From Bacteroidota bacterium (lineage in GTDB: Bacteria > Bacteroidota > Bacteroidia > 2-12-FULL-35-15): a stretch of DNA of 50,000 nt. Positions 43,101 through 50,000 of this stretch are shown here, piece after piece. The stretch covers positions 1 through 50,000 of the forward strand of contig CANIQT010000028.1 in the NCBI GenBank assembly GCA_947469885.1, written 5' to 3'. A program made the translations under genes and the position numbers. The notes under the pieces were generated by a model that was given only the letters and a program-made list of their open reading frames with translations, was not told the DNA's origin and did no database searches. Every line of letters starts with the position of its first letter. The stretch's first letter is position 1.

Positions 43101-44286
43101 AGTTAACCTTGCACTTTCTTCTACCATTTCAGGTTGTACTGTAAATAACGGTACAGCAACAGCAACAGCCAACAACGGATTATTACCCTTCACTTTTTTA
43201 TGGACAGGAGGACAAACTACTCAAACCGCCACAGGACTTGCTCCGGGAAGTTATACCTGCACTGCAACCGATGCCAACGGATGTGCACAAACATTAAGTG
43301 TCACCGTTATTTCTGCTAACAATGTTACCTTGGGTCTTACCATGACTCAAACCAGCTGCACTTCCAGCACAGGAACAGCTACTGCTAATGCAGCTAACGG
43401 TACCTTGCCTTTTACTTATTTGTGGAGCAACGGACAAACTACTCAAACCGCTACAGGATTAGCGGCAGGAACATATACTTGTACTGCTACCGATGCTGTA
43501 GGATGTGCTCAAACTTTAACAATAGCGGTTACTGTAAACAATCCGCTTACTCTTAATATTACAACTACACAAACCATCTGTACCTCACCAACTGGTACTG
43601 CAACAGCGAACATAGGCAATGGAGCAGTGCCTTATACTTACAGTTGGGTGCCGGGTGGACAAACCACACAAACCGCTACAGGATTGGGTGTTGGGGGGTA
43701 TTTTGTTACTGTAGGTGATGCCAATGGTTGTACTATTTCGTTATCCACCACCATCACTCAAACTCCTAACCCTGTTGCAGTGGCACTACCTGCCATTTCG
43801 GTTTTAGTTTCCGGTCAGTCCGAAGTGCTCACAGCATCTGGTGGAGTTTCGTATCAATGGAGTCCGGCTGATGGGTTGAGTTGTACCAATTGTGCAAGCA
43901 CTGTAGCAACTCCATCAGCTTCTTCTTTGTATTGTGTATTGGTTACCGATGCCAATGGATGTGCCGATAGTACTTGTGTATGGATAGATGTGAAATGTAA
44001 TGCTGGTTTGCTCGATTTACTTGTCCCTACTGCTTTTTCGCCAAACCATGATGGTATGAATGACGAACTTTGTATTCCAATCAATGTATGTATCATTGAT
44101 TTCGAATTGGATATTTTCGACCGTTGGGGAGAAAAGATATTTGTTACCACCAGCCTCGATAATTGTTGGGACGGCACTTACAAAGGGGCAGAATTAAGTA
44201 CTGCTGCATTCATTTATTCTTTTACTGCTCATTTAAGCTCAGGTGCCGATTTCAAACAAAAAGGAACTATCAGTTTGATTAAATAG
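40147..44286 (+). CDS. Giant T9SS type B protein with SprB-type repeats
   Basis: 1379 residues from the start chosen at KKSLSTFLCLVVILFLFHKSGTSQ, which gives a clean signal peptide; the longer frame from 40090 has no extra signal and overlaps a TAATTTTA -7-like element. Residues about 20-260 resemble the N-terminal domain seen in SBBP-type secreted proteins (VFVKNAGQFDKW, YKNIYPNIDVEY, HPGADVHQLKMNYSG). A beta-propeller-like region follows (about 270-590). Then come about nine ~65-residue SprB-type repeats (CxxxxGTATVNxxxGxxPYTYLWSNGQTTQTATGLxxGTYTCTVTD). The last ~90 residues are the gliding motility-associated domain (VPTAFSPNHDGMNDEL, LDIFDRWGEKIFV, CWDGTYKG, IYSFTAHL). SprB-like repeats form the mobile surface adhesins of gliding bacteria, so a surface adhesin is the likely role. 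Confidence 0.86.
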   Translation: MKKSLSTFLCLVVILFLFHKSGTSQNRQWTTTNPFKKDVFVKNAGQFDKWAVTSSPIKYAINSAEKIFFTQKGVTIKLEKFEKISERELEDREMNGEPEGKPKSEILYVNMNWEGANPAATMVESEQTEGYYTFGEKGFETLKAKGFKKITYKNIYPNIDVEYTIPEKGGMKYKVILHPGADVHQLKMNYSGSVNKLKMDSQGNLIIKTPAGNITDHAPLTFYENTERFLTSAFLINGNSVSFQLPSTYNSSETVIIDPWTVIPTGLTTNSEAYDIDFDNNGNVWVSGGTADYKLSKYSSTGVFQWTFTNPGGWAGGYNFSKFCTLHNSGTTFIGEGFVGGGNPRVMKINTGGLLVLTSIPFVGSNEIWTMFYNPCSGQLIGFGGGTNNQNNLRTIADTNLTASVNLNFNGYAGSCCNDIASAKMDYNGDFYALMSSLSGTSAANGHIMKSLTGAGYAPPCAWDISTGYNYAESAPDGYLGNSSVAANALALNNGYLYSYDGKTLMAFNKSTGATLGTVIVNAVYQGAQNRTHDGVAVDECDNIYVGGTNTIHTYTFNGTAFTAGPNISTSITGEVYDIVLDRNTGSLYVCGNGFVTTLEPPGSVNCQNNGIFTLTAIVTPATCNTPGSATAVITGGNPPYNVVWNTNPPQTGLTISNVPAGTYACTIIDAGCITQSFTDSVTINSVGGVTASSTTTLTSCGINNGTATVNTSTGQAPFTYLWSNSQTTQTATGLAVGTYTCTITDNNGCTTTQIVNVASSSTVAVTSTTTQTGCTTSTGTATVNATGGVGPYTYLWSNGQTTQTGTGFPIGTFSCIVTDNAGCSDQEFVTITATNPLTATISTTPTGCTTNIGTATVSPGNGALPYTYNWSNGQTATTATGLGLGPVSVVVTDNNGCTITESISVVSTNPVTLSLSSTITGCTVNNGTATANPANGALPYTYLWTGGQTTQTATGLGVGSYTCTVTDANGCTQTQSVNVISNNTVNLALSSTISGCTVNNGTATATANNGLLPFTFLWTGGQTTQTATGLAPGSYTCTATDANGCAQTLSVTVISANNVTLGLTMTQTSCTSSTGTATANAANGTLPFTYLWSNGQTTQTATGLAAGTYTCTATDAVGCAQTLTIAVTVNNPLTLNITTTQTICTSPTGTATANIGNGAVPYTYSWVPGGQTTQTATGLGVGGYFVTVGDANGCTISLSTTITQTPNPVAVALPAISVLVSGQSEVLTASGGVSYQWSPADGLSCTNCASTVATPSASSLYCVLVTDANGCADSTCVWIDVKCNAGLLDLLVPTAFSPNHDGMNDELCIPINVCIIDFELDIFDRWGEKIFVTTSLDNCWDGTYKGAELSTAAFIYSFTAHLSSGADFKQKGTISLIK

Positions 44287-44404
44287 TTTTTGATTCTTAT
44301 TTGTATTTTAAGCCTCATTACTATTCCAAAAGGAATTTCAAGTACAGTAATTTTTAAAAATCGCATACATGTTCTTTGTTGAGGTGACGATGTTTGTAAA
44401 TTAA

Positions 44405-44742
44405 GTTCACATGAAACTTGACTGATTTCACATGAAACTTGCCTCGTTTCAAGTGAACCTTGTCTTGTTTCAAGTGAACCTTGACTGATTTCATGTGAAA
44501 CTTGCACAGTTTCACTTGAACCTTGTCTGATTTCAAGTGAACCTTGACTGATTTCACATGAAACTTGACTGATTTCACCTGAACCTTGTTCTGTTTCACA
44601 TGAACCTTGTCTCGTTTCATTTGAACCTTAACTGATTTCATGTGAAACCCCTGCTTAGTTTCACATGAACCTTGCATCATTTCACATGAACCTTGCATCA
44701 TTTCACATGAAACTTGCACAGTTTCATGTGAATCGACTTTTA
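44405..44742. repeat. 21-bp tandem array C (16 units)
   Basis: Sixteen units, fifteen of exactly 21 bases and one (44636-44658) of 23. The pattern is TTTCA-N2-TGAA-M-CTTG-N5. The fixed columns form an imperfect dyad (TTTCA..TGAAA). The N2 and N5 positions take only a few values (CA, AG, TG, CT, CC, TT; ACTGA, CCTCG, TCTTG, CACAG, TCTGA, TTCTG, TCTCG, CATCA) in changing combinations. It lies between two same-strand T9SS genes, upstream of the promoter of the second. An open minus-strand frame of 132 codons across it is attributed to the period. The rest of 44287-44861 holds only the downstream promoter. Confidence 0.88.
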
Positions 44743-44831
44743 TATAAATCAAAACAAATTAAATTTAACTAAAAAACTCAATTCGAATCCTTTGGACATA
44801 AAAACATTTTTTTGTTTCCCACATAAATAAC

Positions 44832-44839
44832 TATCTTTG
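44832..44839 (+). promoter_or_regulatory. -7 element of the GloVer-repeat T9SS gene
   Basis: TATCTTTG, 22 bases before the GTG at 44862 and about 90 bases after the end of array C. Confidence 0.6.
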
Positions 44840-44861
44840 ACAAATAGAAAAATAAAATAAG

Positions 44862-47800
44862 GTGAAACTAAAACTATTTCCTTTTCTACTTCTTTTGTTA
44901 ATAAGCCTTGGTGCGACCTCTCAAACACAACTATGGGGTGTTTCCGAATTTGGCGGTGCCCATGGAGATGGAACTATCTTCATGGCTGATGGTTCGGGTA
45001 ATTATTTGCATTCCGTTTATTCATTTGATAATATTAATGGTACAGCACCTATTGGCGGACTTACTTTGGCAGGTAACGGAAAACTGTATGGAGCAACGCT
45101 GTTGGGAGGTTATAATAACAGTTGTGTTATATTTTCATACAACCCGAGTACAGGCATTGCCACTAATATATATGATTTTGCAGCCTTTCCACAGTATGGA
45201 GATGATGCACATAGCGAAATGATATTGGCTAATAATGGCAAAATGTATGGATTATGCAATTATGGTGGCTTACATAATAAAGGAACGATTTTCGAATTGG
45301 ATACCCTTAATAATTATACTGATTTGCTTGATTTTACTGATAGTACAGGAGCTGTACCCTGGGGGAAATTGCTCCAGGCAAGTAATGGATTGTTATATGG
45401 TATGACAAGCAAGGGTGGGGCAAATAATATCGGAACCATATTTAGTTATAATATTACAACCCATGCTTACACAACATTATATAGTTTCACCAGTGCAACA
45501 GGAGACCCGCTATATGGTTATTTAGGCTTGATGCAAGCAACTAACGGTAAACTTTATGGAATGACAGAGTCGGGCGGTACACTTGGTTTTGGTGTAATTT
45601 TTAGTTTTGATATTGCTACTAATATATATACTGATATACATAATTTTAATGGAACACAAGGGGCTGACCCAGAGGGGACCTTAATGCAGGCATCAAACGG
45701 AAAACTGTATGGAATGACTGACCAGGGAGGAACAGGTAATGGTGTTTTATTTAGTTATAACATCTCAACAAATACTTTTTCTGATTTACTTAATTTCAAT
45801 GGAACGCAGGGAGGCAGACCAAGAAGAACCCTGACACAAGCTTCTAACGGAAAGTTATATGGTACCACATACAAGGGAGGGATAAATAATATAGGAGTAG
45901 CTTTCAGTTTCAATATCGCAAATAATACATATACAAAATTAATTGATTTTAATAATAGTTCTACCGGAAGCTACCCCGATTGCAATTTTATTGAAACACC
46001 CGTGATGCTTAATAATTGCGCGAGTACTTCTACTTTGAATGTAACTTCCTCCTCCTGTACCGGGTACACATTAAATTCACAAACGTATTATACGAGTGGA
46101 ACCTATATTCAATACTTAACCAACGTGCAGGGATGTGACAGCATGCTTACCTTAAATCTTTCTTTTGGAACAAACCCTGTGGTAACGGTCAACTCTACTT
46201 ATGTCTGCCAAGGCTCCTCAGTTATGCTTACGGCAAATGGAGCTACTACTTATACCTGGTCGGCAGGAGCAACGCCTACCGGGGTGAATACGGCAACTGT
46301 TTCGCCTACAGTAACAACCACCTATTCTGTTACAGGGACAACAGCTACCGGATGCGCAATGGCGGTATCAACTGTTACTGTTCTCCAATCTCCTCAAATA
46401 CCAATTGTTGGAGAATCTAATACTCTTGGTGGTTGGGGTGACAATTCTTTTCGGTGTTGCACTGGTGACCCAGTATATTTTTATATCGATAATTTTTTCA
46501 ATCCTGGAACTAACTTCACATGGTCGGGACCAAGTGGGGTTGTATCTTATAATCAAGATTGGAACATTCCTTCTGCTGCAGCTTTCATGTCAGGTAATTA
46601 TGTTCTAACGGCAACCTATATGGGATGTTCAAGCGTTTCAGATACTTTCCATTTAATGGTTGGGCAAACACCATTAATATGTTGTGGAGGTACACAAACC
46701 ATTTGTTCAGGAGGCATAGCATCTTTCACGCCTTCTTTTATGTCCCCTCCTTTTAATTTAACTTTTATACCATATTATTACTATTATATGACAGTTAGTG
46801 CATCATCTCCCAATGTTTCAGGTTATTGGAATGGTGGCATTTTAACTTCCGGTTTTTCCCAGTTTTTGACTAATTCAGGAACAACTGCTGAAACAGTTAC
46901 CTATACAATAATTCCAAATTGTTATAATGGGATGAATTGCCCTGGTAATCCTGTAACTTTTACTGTAACTGTAAAACCAAATCCACACGTAACGGTAAAT
47001 TCATCCATTATCTGCCAGCCAGGTTTAGATACGTTAATTGCAAACGGTGCAAGTACTTATACCTGGTCGGCAGGAGCAACACCATTTGGTATAAATTCAG
47101 CAAGTGTAAACCCAACATCCACTACAACTTATACAGTTACCGGAACATTAAATGGTTGTACCAATACTGCTGTTGCTACAGTTTCTGTGAACCCCACACC
47201 TGTTGTTACAGTTACAGCCCCGGCAATATGTGCCGGGCAAGCGGCAACATTAACGGCAAATGGTGCCGCTGCTTATACATGGAGTGCAGGTGTAACTCCA
47301 ACAGGGGTGAATACCGCAACCGTTTCACCAACAGTAACTACTACTTATACGGTTACCGGCACAACTTGTGGTAATTCGGTTTCTACTACAGTAACAGTAG
47401 TTGTAAACCCTGTACCTAATGTTACAGTTAATTCCCCAACAATATGCGCGGGTACAACAACAACATTAAATGCAAGTGGTGCTACTTCGTACATTTGGAG
47501 TGCAGGGGCAACTTCTACAGGTATCTCCACAGCCACTGTTTCGCCTACCGTAACTACTACCTATACCGTTACCGGCAACAGCGTTTGTGGCATTTCAAAT
47601 ACTGCTATAGCCACTGTAACTGTAAATCCGGTGTCTGTTATTACTGTTAATTCCTCAACCATTTGCAGGGGTGATACAGCGCACCTTGTTGTAACCGGAG
47701 GCACAAGTTATACCTGGTATTCTCCTCCGTTACCTACAGTTACAGGTGTCGGCACTGCAATAGCTTATCCTATTTCTACTACTATTTATCATGTAACCGG

Positions 47801-49391
47801 GTATAGCGCAGGTTGTTCTTCTACAGCAATGTCAACAGTTACTGTAATTCAGCTTCCAAATGTTACTGTTAATTCACCGACAATTTGTGCAGGTAATGCA
47901 GCAATCCTCGATGCAAATGGGGCATCTTCCTACACATGGTCTGCCGGTGTTTCTGTCATTGGGATTGATTCTGCAAGTGCAAGTCCAATGACAACAACAA
48001 CCTACACAGTAACAGGTACCACAGGCACCTGCTCTAAAACAGCAGTTTCTACTGTTACCGTAAATCCTCCTTTAACAGTAACAGTAAATTCACCGGCTAT
48101 TTGTTCGGGACAAACCGCAACTCTTGTAGCAGGTGGAGCCTCTGCTTATACCTGGAGTGCAGGTGCAACCTCAACTGGGGTAACAACTGCAACGGCTGCA
48201 CCTACTGCTAATACCACATATACGGTAACAGGAACATCAGGCACTTGCACAGGTTCTGCAATAGCCACAGTTACTGTAAACCCTTTACCAATAGTAACTG
48301 CAACGGCAACTTCACCAACGATTTGCCAAAATGGTATTGAAAGATTAAATGGTGGCGGGGCTTCTACCTATGTTTGGAATAACGGAATCTATGATAATGC
48401 CCCTTTCCCTATTTCTTACCAGGTGAACGATACGGTTGTTGGCACAGACATCCATGGCTGTACGGGTAGTTCATCCATAACCATCACCTTGCTACCCATT
48501 CCATCTGTTACAGCTCACGCAACACCCGGAACAATTTGCCAGGGAGATTCCGTAATACTTTGGGCAAGCGGGACTGCAATGACTTTTGTTTGGAGCAACG
48601 GAGTAACGAATGGGGTTTCGTTTGCACCTGCTACTTCCGCTACTTATACAGTTACGGGCACCGGATTATATGGCTGTACAAATGCAGATGCTTCATACGT
48701 AACAGTAAATCCACTATCCTACAGTACAATTAATAGTTCAACCTGTAACAGCTATACCTTAAATTCACAAACCTACACTTCAAGCGGAACATATTATCAA
48801 ACTCTTACCAATTTTCATGGTTGCGACAGTATTCTCACATTAAACCTTACAATAACTAATAATATTAATACAATTGTTGCCATAACAGGAGACACACTTA
48901 CTTCTAACCAATCTGGAGCAACATATCAATGGTTGGATTGTAGTACAACTGGCAATTTGCCAATAGCAGGGCAAACCAATCAAACGTTTGTGGCAACAAC
49001 CAACGGTCAATATGCAGTAGCACTTAATTTAGGAGGATGTACAGATACTTCAGCTTGTGTGTTCTTTTATTCCGTAGGTCAATCCCAAATCCCCAATCCG
49101 AATTCCGAAATTATTATTTCTCCTAATCCATTTACAGAGCAAACCACCATTACATTTGATAAAGAACAAAAAAACACAACAATAAAAATATTCAACTTAC
49201 TAGGGGAATGTGTGCTTGCTCCCCCTCCTTTCCTTCAAGGAGGCAACAAACAGCTGTTAGCTGTTTGGGCGAGCAATGGAGAAAGCGGGGTGGTCTTGGA
49301 TTTGAGTTCTATTGCAAAAGGAATCTACTTTATCCAAATTCAAACCAACAACCAAACAATAAACAGGAAAATTATAAAACAGGGCAAATAG
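44862..49391 (+). CDS. Giant T9SS type A protein with GloVer and Ig-like repeats
   Basis: 1509 residues starting at a GTG, chosen because it gives a signal peptide (KLKLFPFLLLLLISLGATSQ) and follows a perfect -7 element. Residues about 25-385 are seven or more extracellular repeats of the GloVer type (LMQASNGKLYGMT..GG..GVIFSF..TNxYT). A CTGYTLNSQTYYTSGTYIQYL module near 395-435 recurs near 1290-1330. Between them are many Ig-like repeats with the phrases VNSPTICAG, LxAxGAxxYTWSAGA and TTTYTVTGT. The last ~100 residues are a type A sorting domain (ISPNPFTEQTTITF, IKIFNLLGECVL, LDLSSIAKGIYFIQI, RKIIKQGK), interrupted by a ~25-residue insertion carrying two DNA hairpins (see findings). Likely a surface or released adhesin. 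Confidence 0.85.
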   Translation: MKLKLFPFLLLLLISLGATSQTQLWGVSEFGGAHGDGTIFMADGSGNYLHSVYSFDNINGTAPIGGLTLAGNGKLYGATLLGGYNNSCVIFSYNPSTGIATNIYDFAAFPQYGDDAHSEMILANNGKMYGLCNYGGLHNKGTIFELDTLNNYTDLLDFTDSTGAVPWGKLLQASNGLLYGMTSKGGANNIGTIFSYNITTHAYTTLYSFTSATGDPLYGYLGLMQATNGKLYGMTESGGTLGFGVIFSFDIATNIYTDIHNFNGTQGADPEGTLMQASNGKLYGMTDQGGTGNGVLFSYNISTNTFSDLLNFNGTQGGRPRRTLTQASNGKLYGTTYKGGINNIGVAFSFNIANNTYTKLIDFNNSSTGSYPDCNFIETPVMLNNCASTSTLNVTSSSCTGYTLNSQTYYTSGTYIQYLTNVQGCDSMLTLNLSFGTNPVVTVNSTYVCQGSSVMLTANGATTYTWSAGATPTGVNTATVSPTVTTTYSVTGTTATGCAMAVSTVTVLQSPQIPIVGESNTLGGWGDNSFRCCTGDPVYFYIDNFFNPGTNFTWSGPSGVVSYNQDWNIPSAAAFMSGNYVLTATYMGCSSVSDTFHLMVGQTPLICCGGTQTICSGGIASFTPSFMSPPFNLTFIPYYYYYMTVSASSPNVSGYWNGGILTSGFSQFLTNSGTTAETVTYTIIPNCYNGMNCPGNPVTFTVTVKPNPHVTVNSSIICQPGLDTLIANGASTYTWSAGATPFGINSASVNPTSTTTYTVTGTLNGCTNTAVATVSVNPTPVVTVTAPAICAGQAATLTANGAAAYTWSAGVTPTGVNTATVSPTVTTTYTVTGTTCGNSVSTTVTVVVNPVPNVTVNSPTICAGTTTTLNASGATSYIWSAGATSTGISTATVSPTVTTTYTVTGNSVCGISNTAIATVTVNPVSVITVNSSTICRGDTAHLVVTGGTSYTWYSPPLPTVTGVGTAIAYPISTTIYHVTGYSAGCSSTAMSTVTVIQLPNVTVNSPTICAGNAAILDANGASSYTWSAGVSVIGIDSASASPMTTTTYTVTGTTGTCSKTAVSTVTVNPPLTVTVNSPAICSGQTATLVAGGASAYTWSAGATSTGVTTATAAPTANTTYTVTGTSGTCTGSAIATVTVNPLPIVTATATSPTICQNGIERLNGGGASTYVWNNGIYDNAPFPISYQVNDTVVGTDIHGCTGSSSITITLLPIPSVTAHATPGTICQGDSVILWASGTAMTFVWSNGVTNGVSFAPATSATYTVTGTGLYGCTNADASYVTVNPLSYSTINSSTCNSYTLNSQTYTSSGTYYQTLTNFHGCDSILTLNLTITNNINTIVAITGDTLTSNQSGATYQWLDCSTTGNLPIAGQTNQTFVATTNGQYAVALNLGGCTDTSACVFFYSVGQSQIPNPNSEIIISPNPFTEQTTITFDKEQKNTTIKIFNLLGECVLAPPPFLQGGNKQLLAVWASNGESGVVLDLSSIAKGIYFIQIQTNNQTINRKIIKQGK

Positions 49392-49481
49392 CCAGTGGCT
49401 ATTTGAGCCAGTAAGTGCGAAAGATTTTCATTAAAAACCCCGCCTATAGGGATAAATAGCACTTTTGGTAATAATATTTAC

Positions 49482-50000
49482 AAAAACGTCAGCAGAGAAA
49501 CCGTAAACGTCAACAGAGAAACCGACTACGTCAGCCTGTAAATCATAAACGTCAGCAGAGAAATCGACTACGTCAGCAGAGAAATTGACTAGGTCAGCAG
49601 AGAAATCGACTACGTCAGCGCGTAAATCGCAAACGTCAGCAGAGAAATTGACTAGGTCAGCGCGTAAATCGTAAACGTCAGCATAGAAATTGCAAACGAC
49701 ACGACACGAATTGCGAACGACACGACACGAATTGCAAACGACACCACACGAATTGCAAACGACACGGCACGAATTACAAACGACACGAAACGAATTACAA
49801 ACGACACGACACGAATTACAAACGACACAGCAAGAATTGCAAACGACATGATACGAATCGAAAACGACACGATACGAACCGCAAACGACACGACACGAAT
49901 TGCAAACGACACGACACGAACCGCAAACGACACGATACGAATTACAAACGACACGACACGAACCGCAAACTCCACTGCACGAATTGCAAACGACATCACC
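49482..50000. repeat. 21-bp tandem array D (24 full units, runs off the window)
   Basis: Units begin every 21 bases from 49482 to the window end without a single phase break. Units 1-10 have the pattern RNNWA-CGTCAGCAGAGAAAT-Y with alternates GACTA/GTAAA at the left and CAGAG/CGCGT in the middle. From unit 11 (49692) the consensus changes to GCAAACGACACGACACGAAYY, keeping the phase and the words AAACG..CA and GAA. An open minus-strand frame (49652-49999) gives a hydrophobic heptad protein and is treated as a by-product of the period. The short gap 49392-49481 shows nothing else. Confidence 0.9.

Noticed and set aside
44354..44752. 132-codon minus-strand frame across array C
   Set aside because: Same arithmetic reason; it is antisense to the flanking genes and has no promoter or terminator of its own.
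49652..49999. 115-codon minus-strand frame across array D
   Set aside because: Monotonous hydrophobic heptads derived from the repeat; no start signal and no stable codon pattern.
12828..50000. CRISPR or other guide-type arrays
   Set aside because: The 21-bp arrays have no alternation of a constant repeat with unique spacers, units are contiguous, and no cas, Cas-like or other effector gene is in the window.

Overview
The window looks like a chromosomal segment of a member of the Bacteroidota, probably an environmental, gliding or Sphingobacteria/Chitinophaga-like lineage. The evidence is an AT-rich sequence with little Shine-Dalgarno signal and many TAnnTTTG promoter -7 elements. Six large secreted proteins carry type IX secretion (T9SS) C-terminal sorting domains. 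Protein families typical of the phylum also occur (DUF4369/TlpA, SCO1, an MntR with a FeoA-like domain, an Nramp-Usp fusion). No rRNA, tRNA, insertion sequence, phage or CRISPR locus was seen.

Layout. 0-3 kb: tail of an unknown gene, glmM-type phosphohexomutase, cysteine desulfurase. 3-5.6 kb: T9SS type B secreted protein. 5.7-9.1 kb: manganese module, with an outer-membrane barrel protein divergent from mntR-mntH across one palindromic operator. 9.2-9.6 kb: smpB. 9.7-12.7 kb: pntB and pntA on the minus strand. 13.3-15.2 kb: ECF sigma factor followed by three small proteins (membrane, HMA-like, secreted Cys/His). 15.2-19.2 kb: two T9SS type A proteins. 19.2-23 kb: UPF0316 membrane protein, DUF4440-like protein, lipoprotein, SCO1 and TlpA-like thioredoxins, a hypothetical. 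23-23.9 kb: non-coding inverted-repeat element. 23.9-28.1 kb: thioredoxin, FabZ-like hotdog protein, glycosyltransferase, Tudor-like protein, polysaccharide deacetylase. 28.2-32.5 kb: giant RCC1/Ig-like T9SS protein. 33.1-35.6 kb: TPR-SpoIIE phosphatase. 35.9-40 kb: PqqB-like hydrolase, RavA-like ATPase and ViaA-like VWA protein. 40-49.4 kb: two giant T9SS adhesin-like proteins.

The most unusual content is between the genes. Four intergenic arrays (about 12.8, 32.9, 44.4 and 49.5 kb) each have a repeat period of exactly 21 bp, yet their unit sequences appear unrelated. Each has fixed and variable columns. A fifth array at 23.4 kb has a 42 bp period (2 x 21) and sits in the middle of an inverted-repeat element. 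A second population of short hairpins is built from 7-8 bp direct repeats, again with a different sequence at each site. Similar heptamer sequence has been inserted in frame into the SpoIIE phosphatase gene, and a pair of hairpins into the sorting domain of the last T9SS gene. The shared geometry with unrelated sequence suggests a common generating or selecting process rather than copies of one mobile element.

All functional calls rest on motif recognition by eye; no database search was run.
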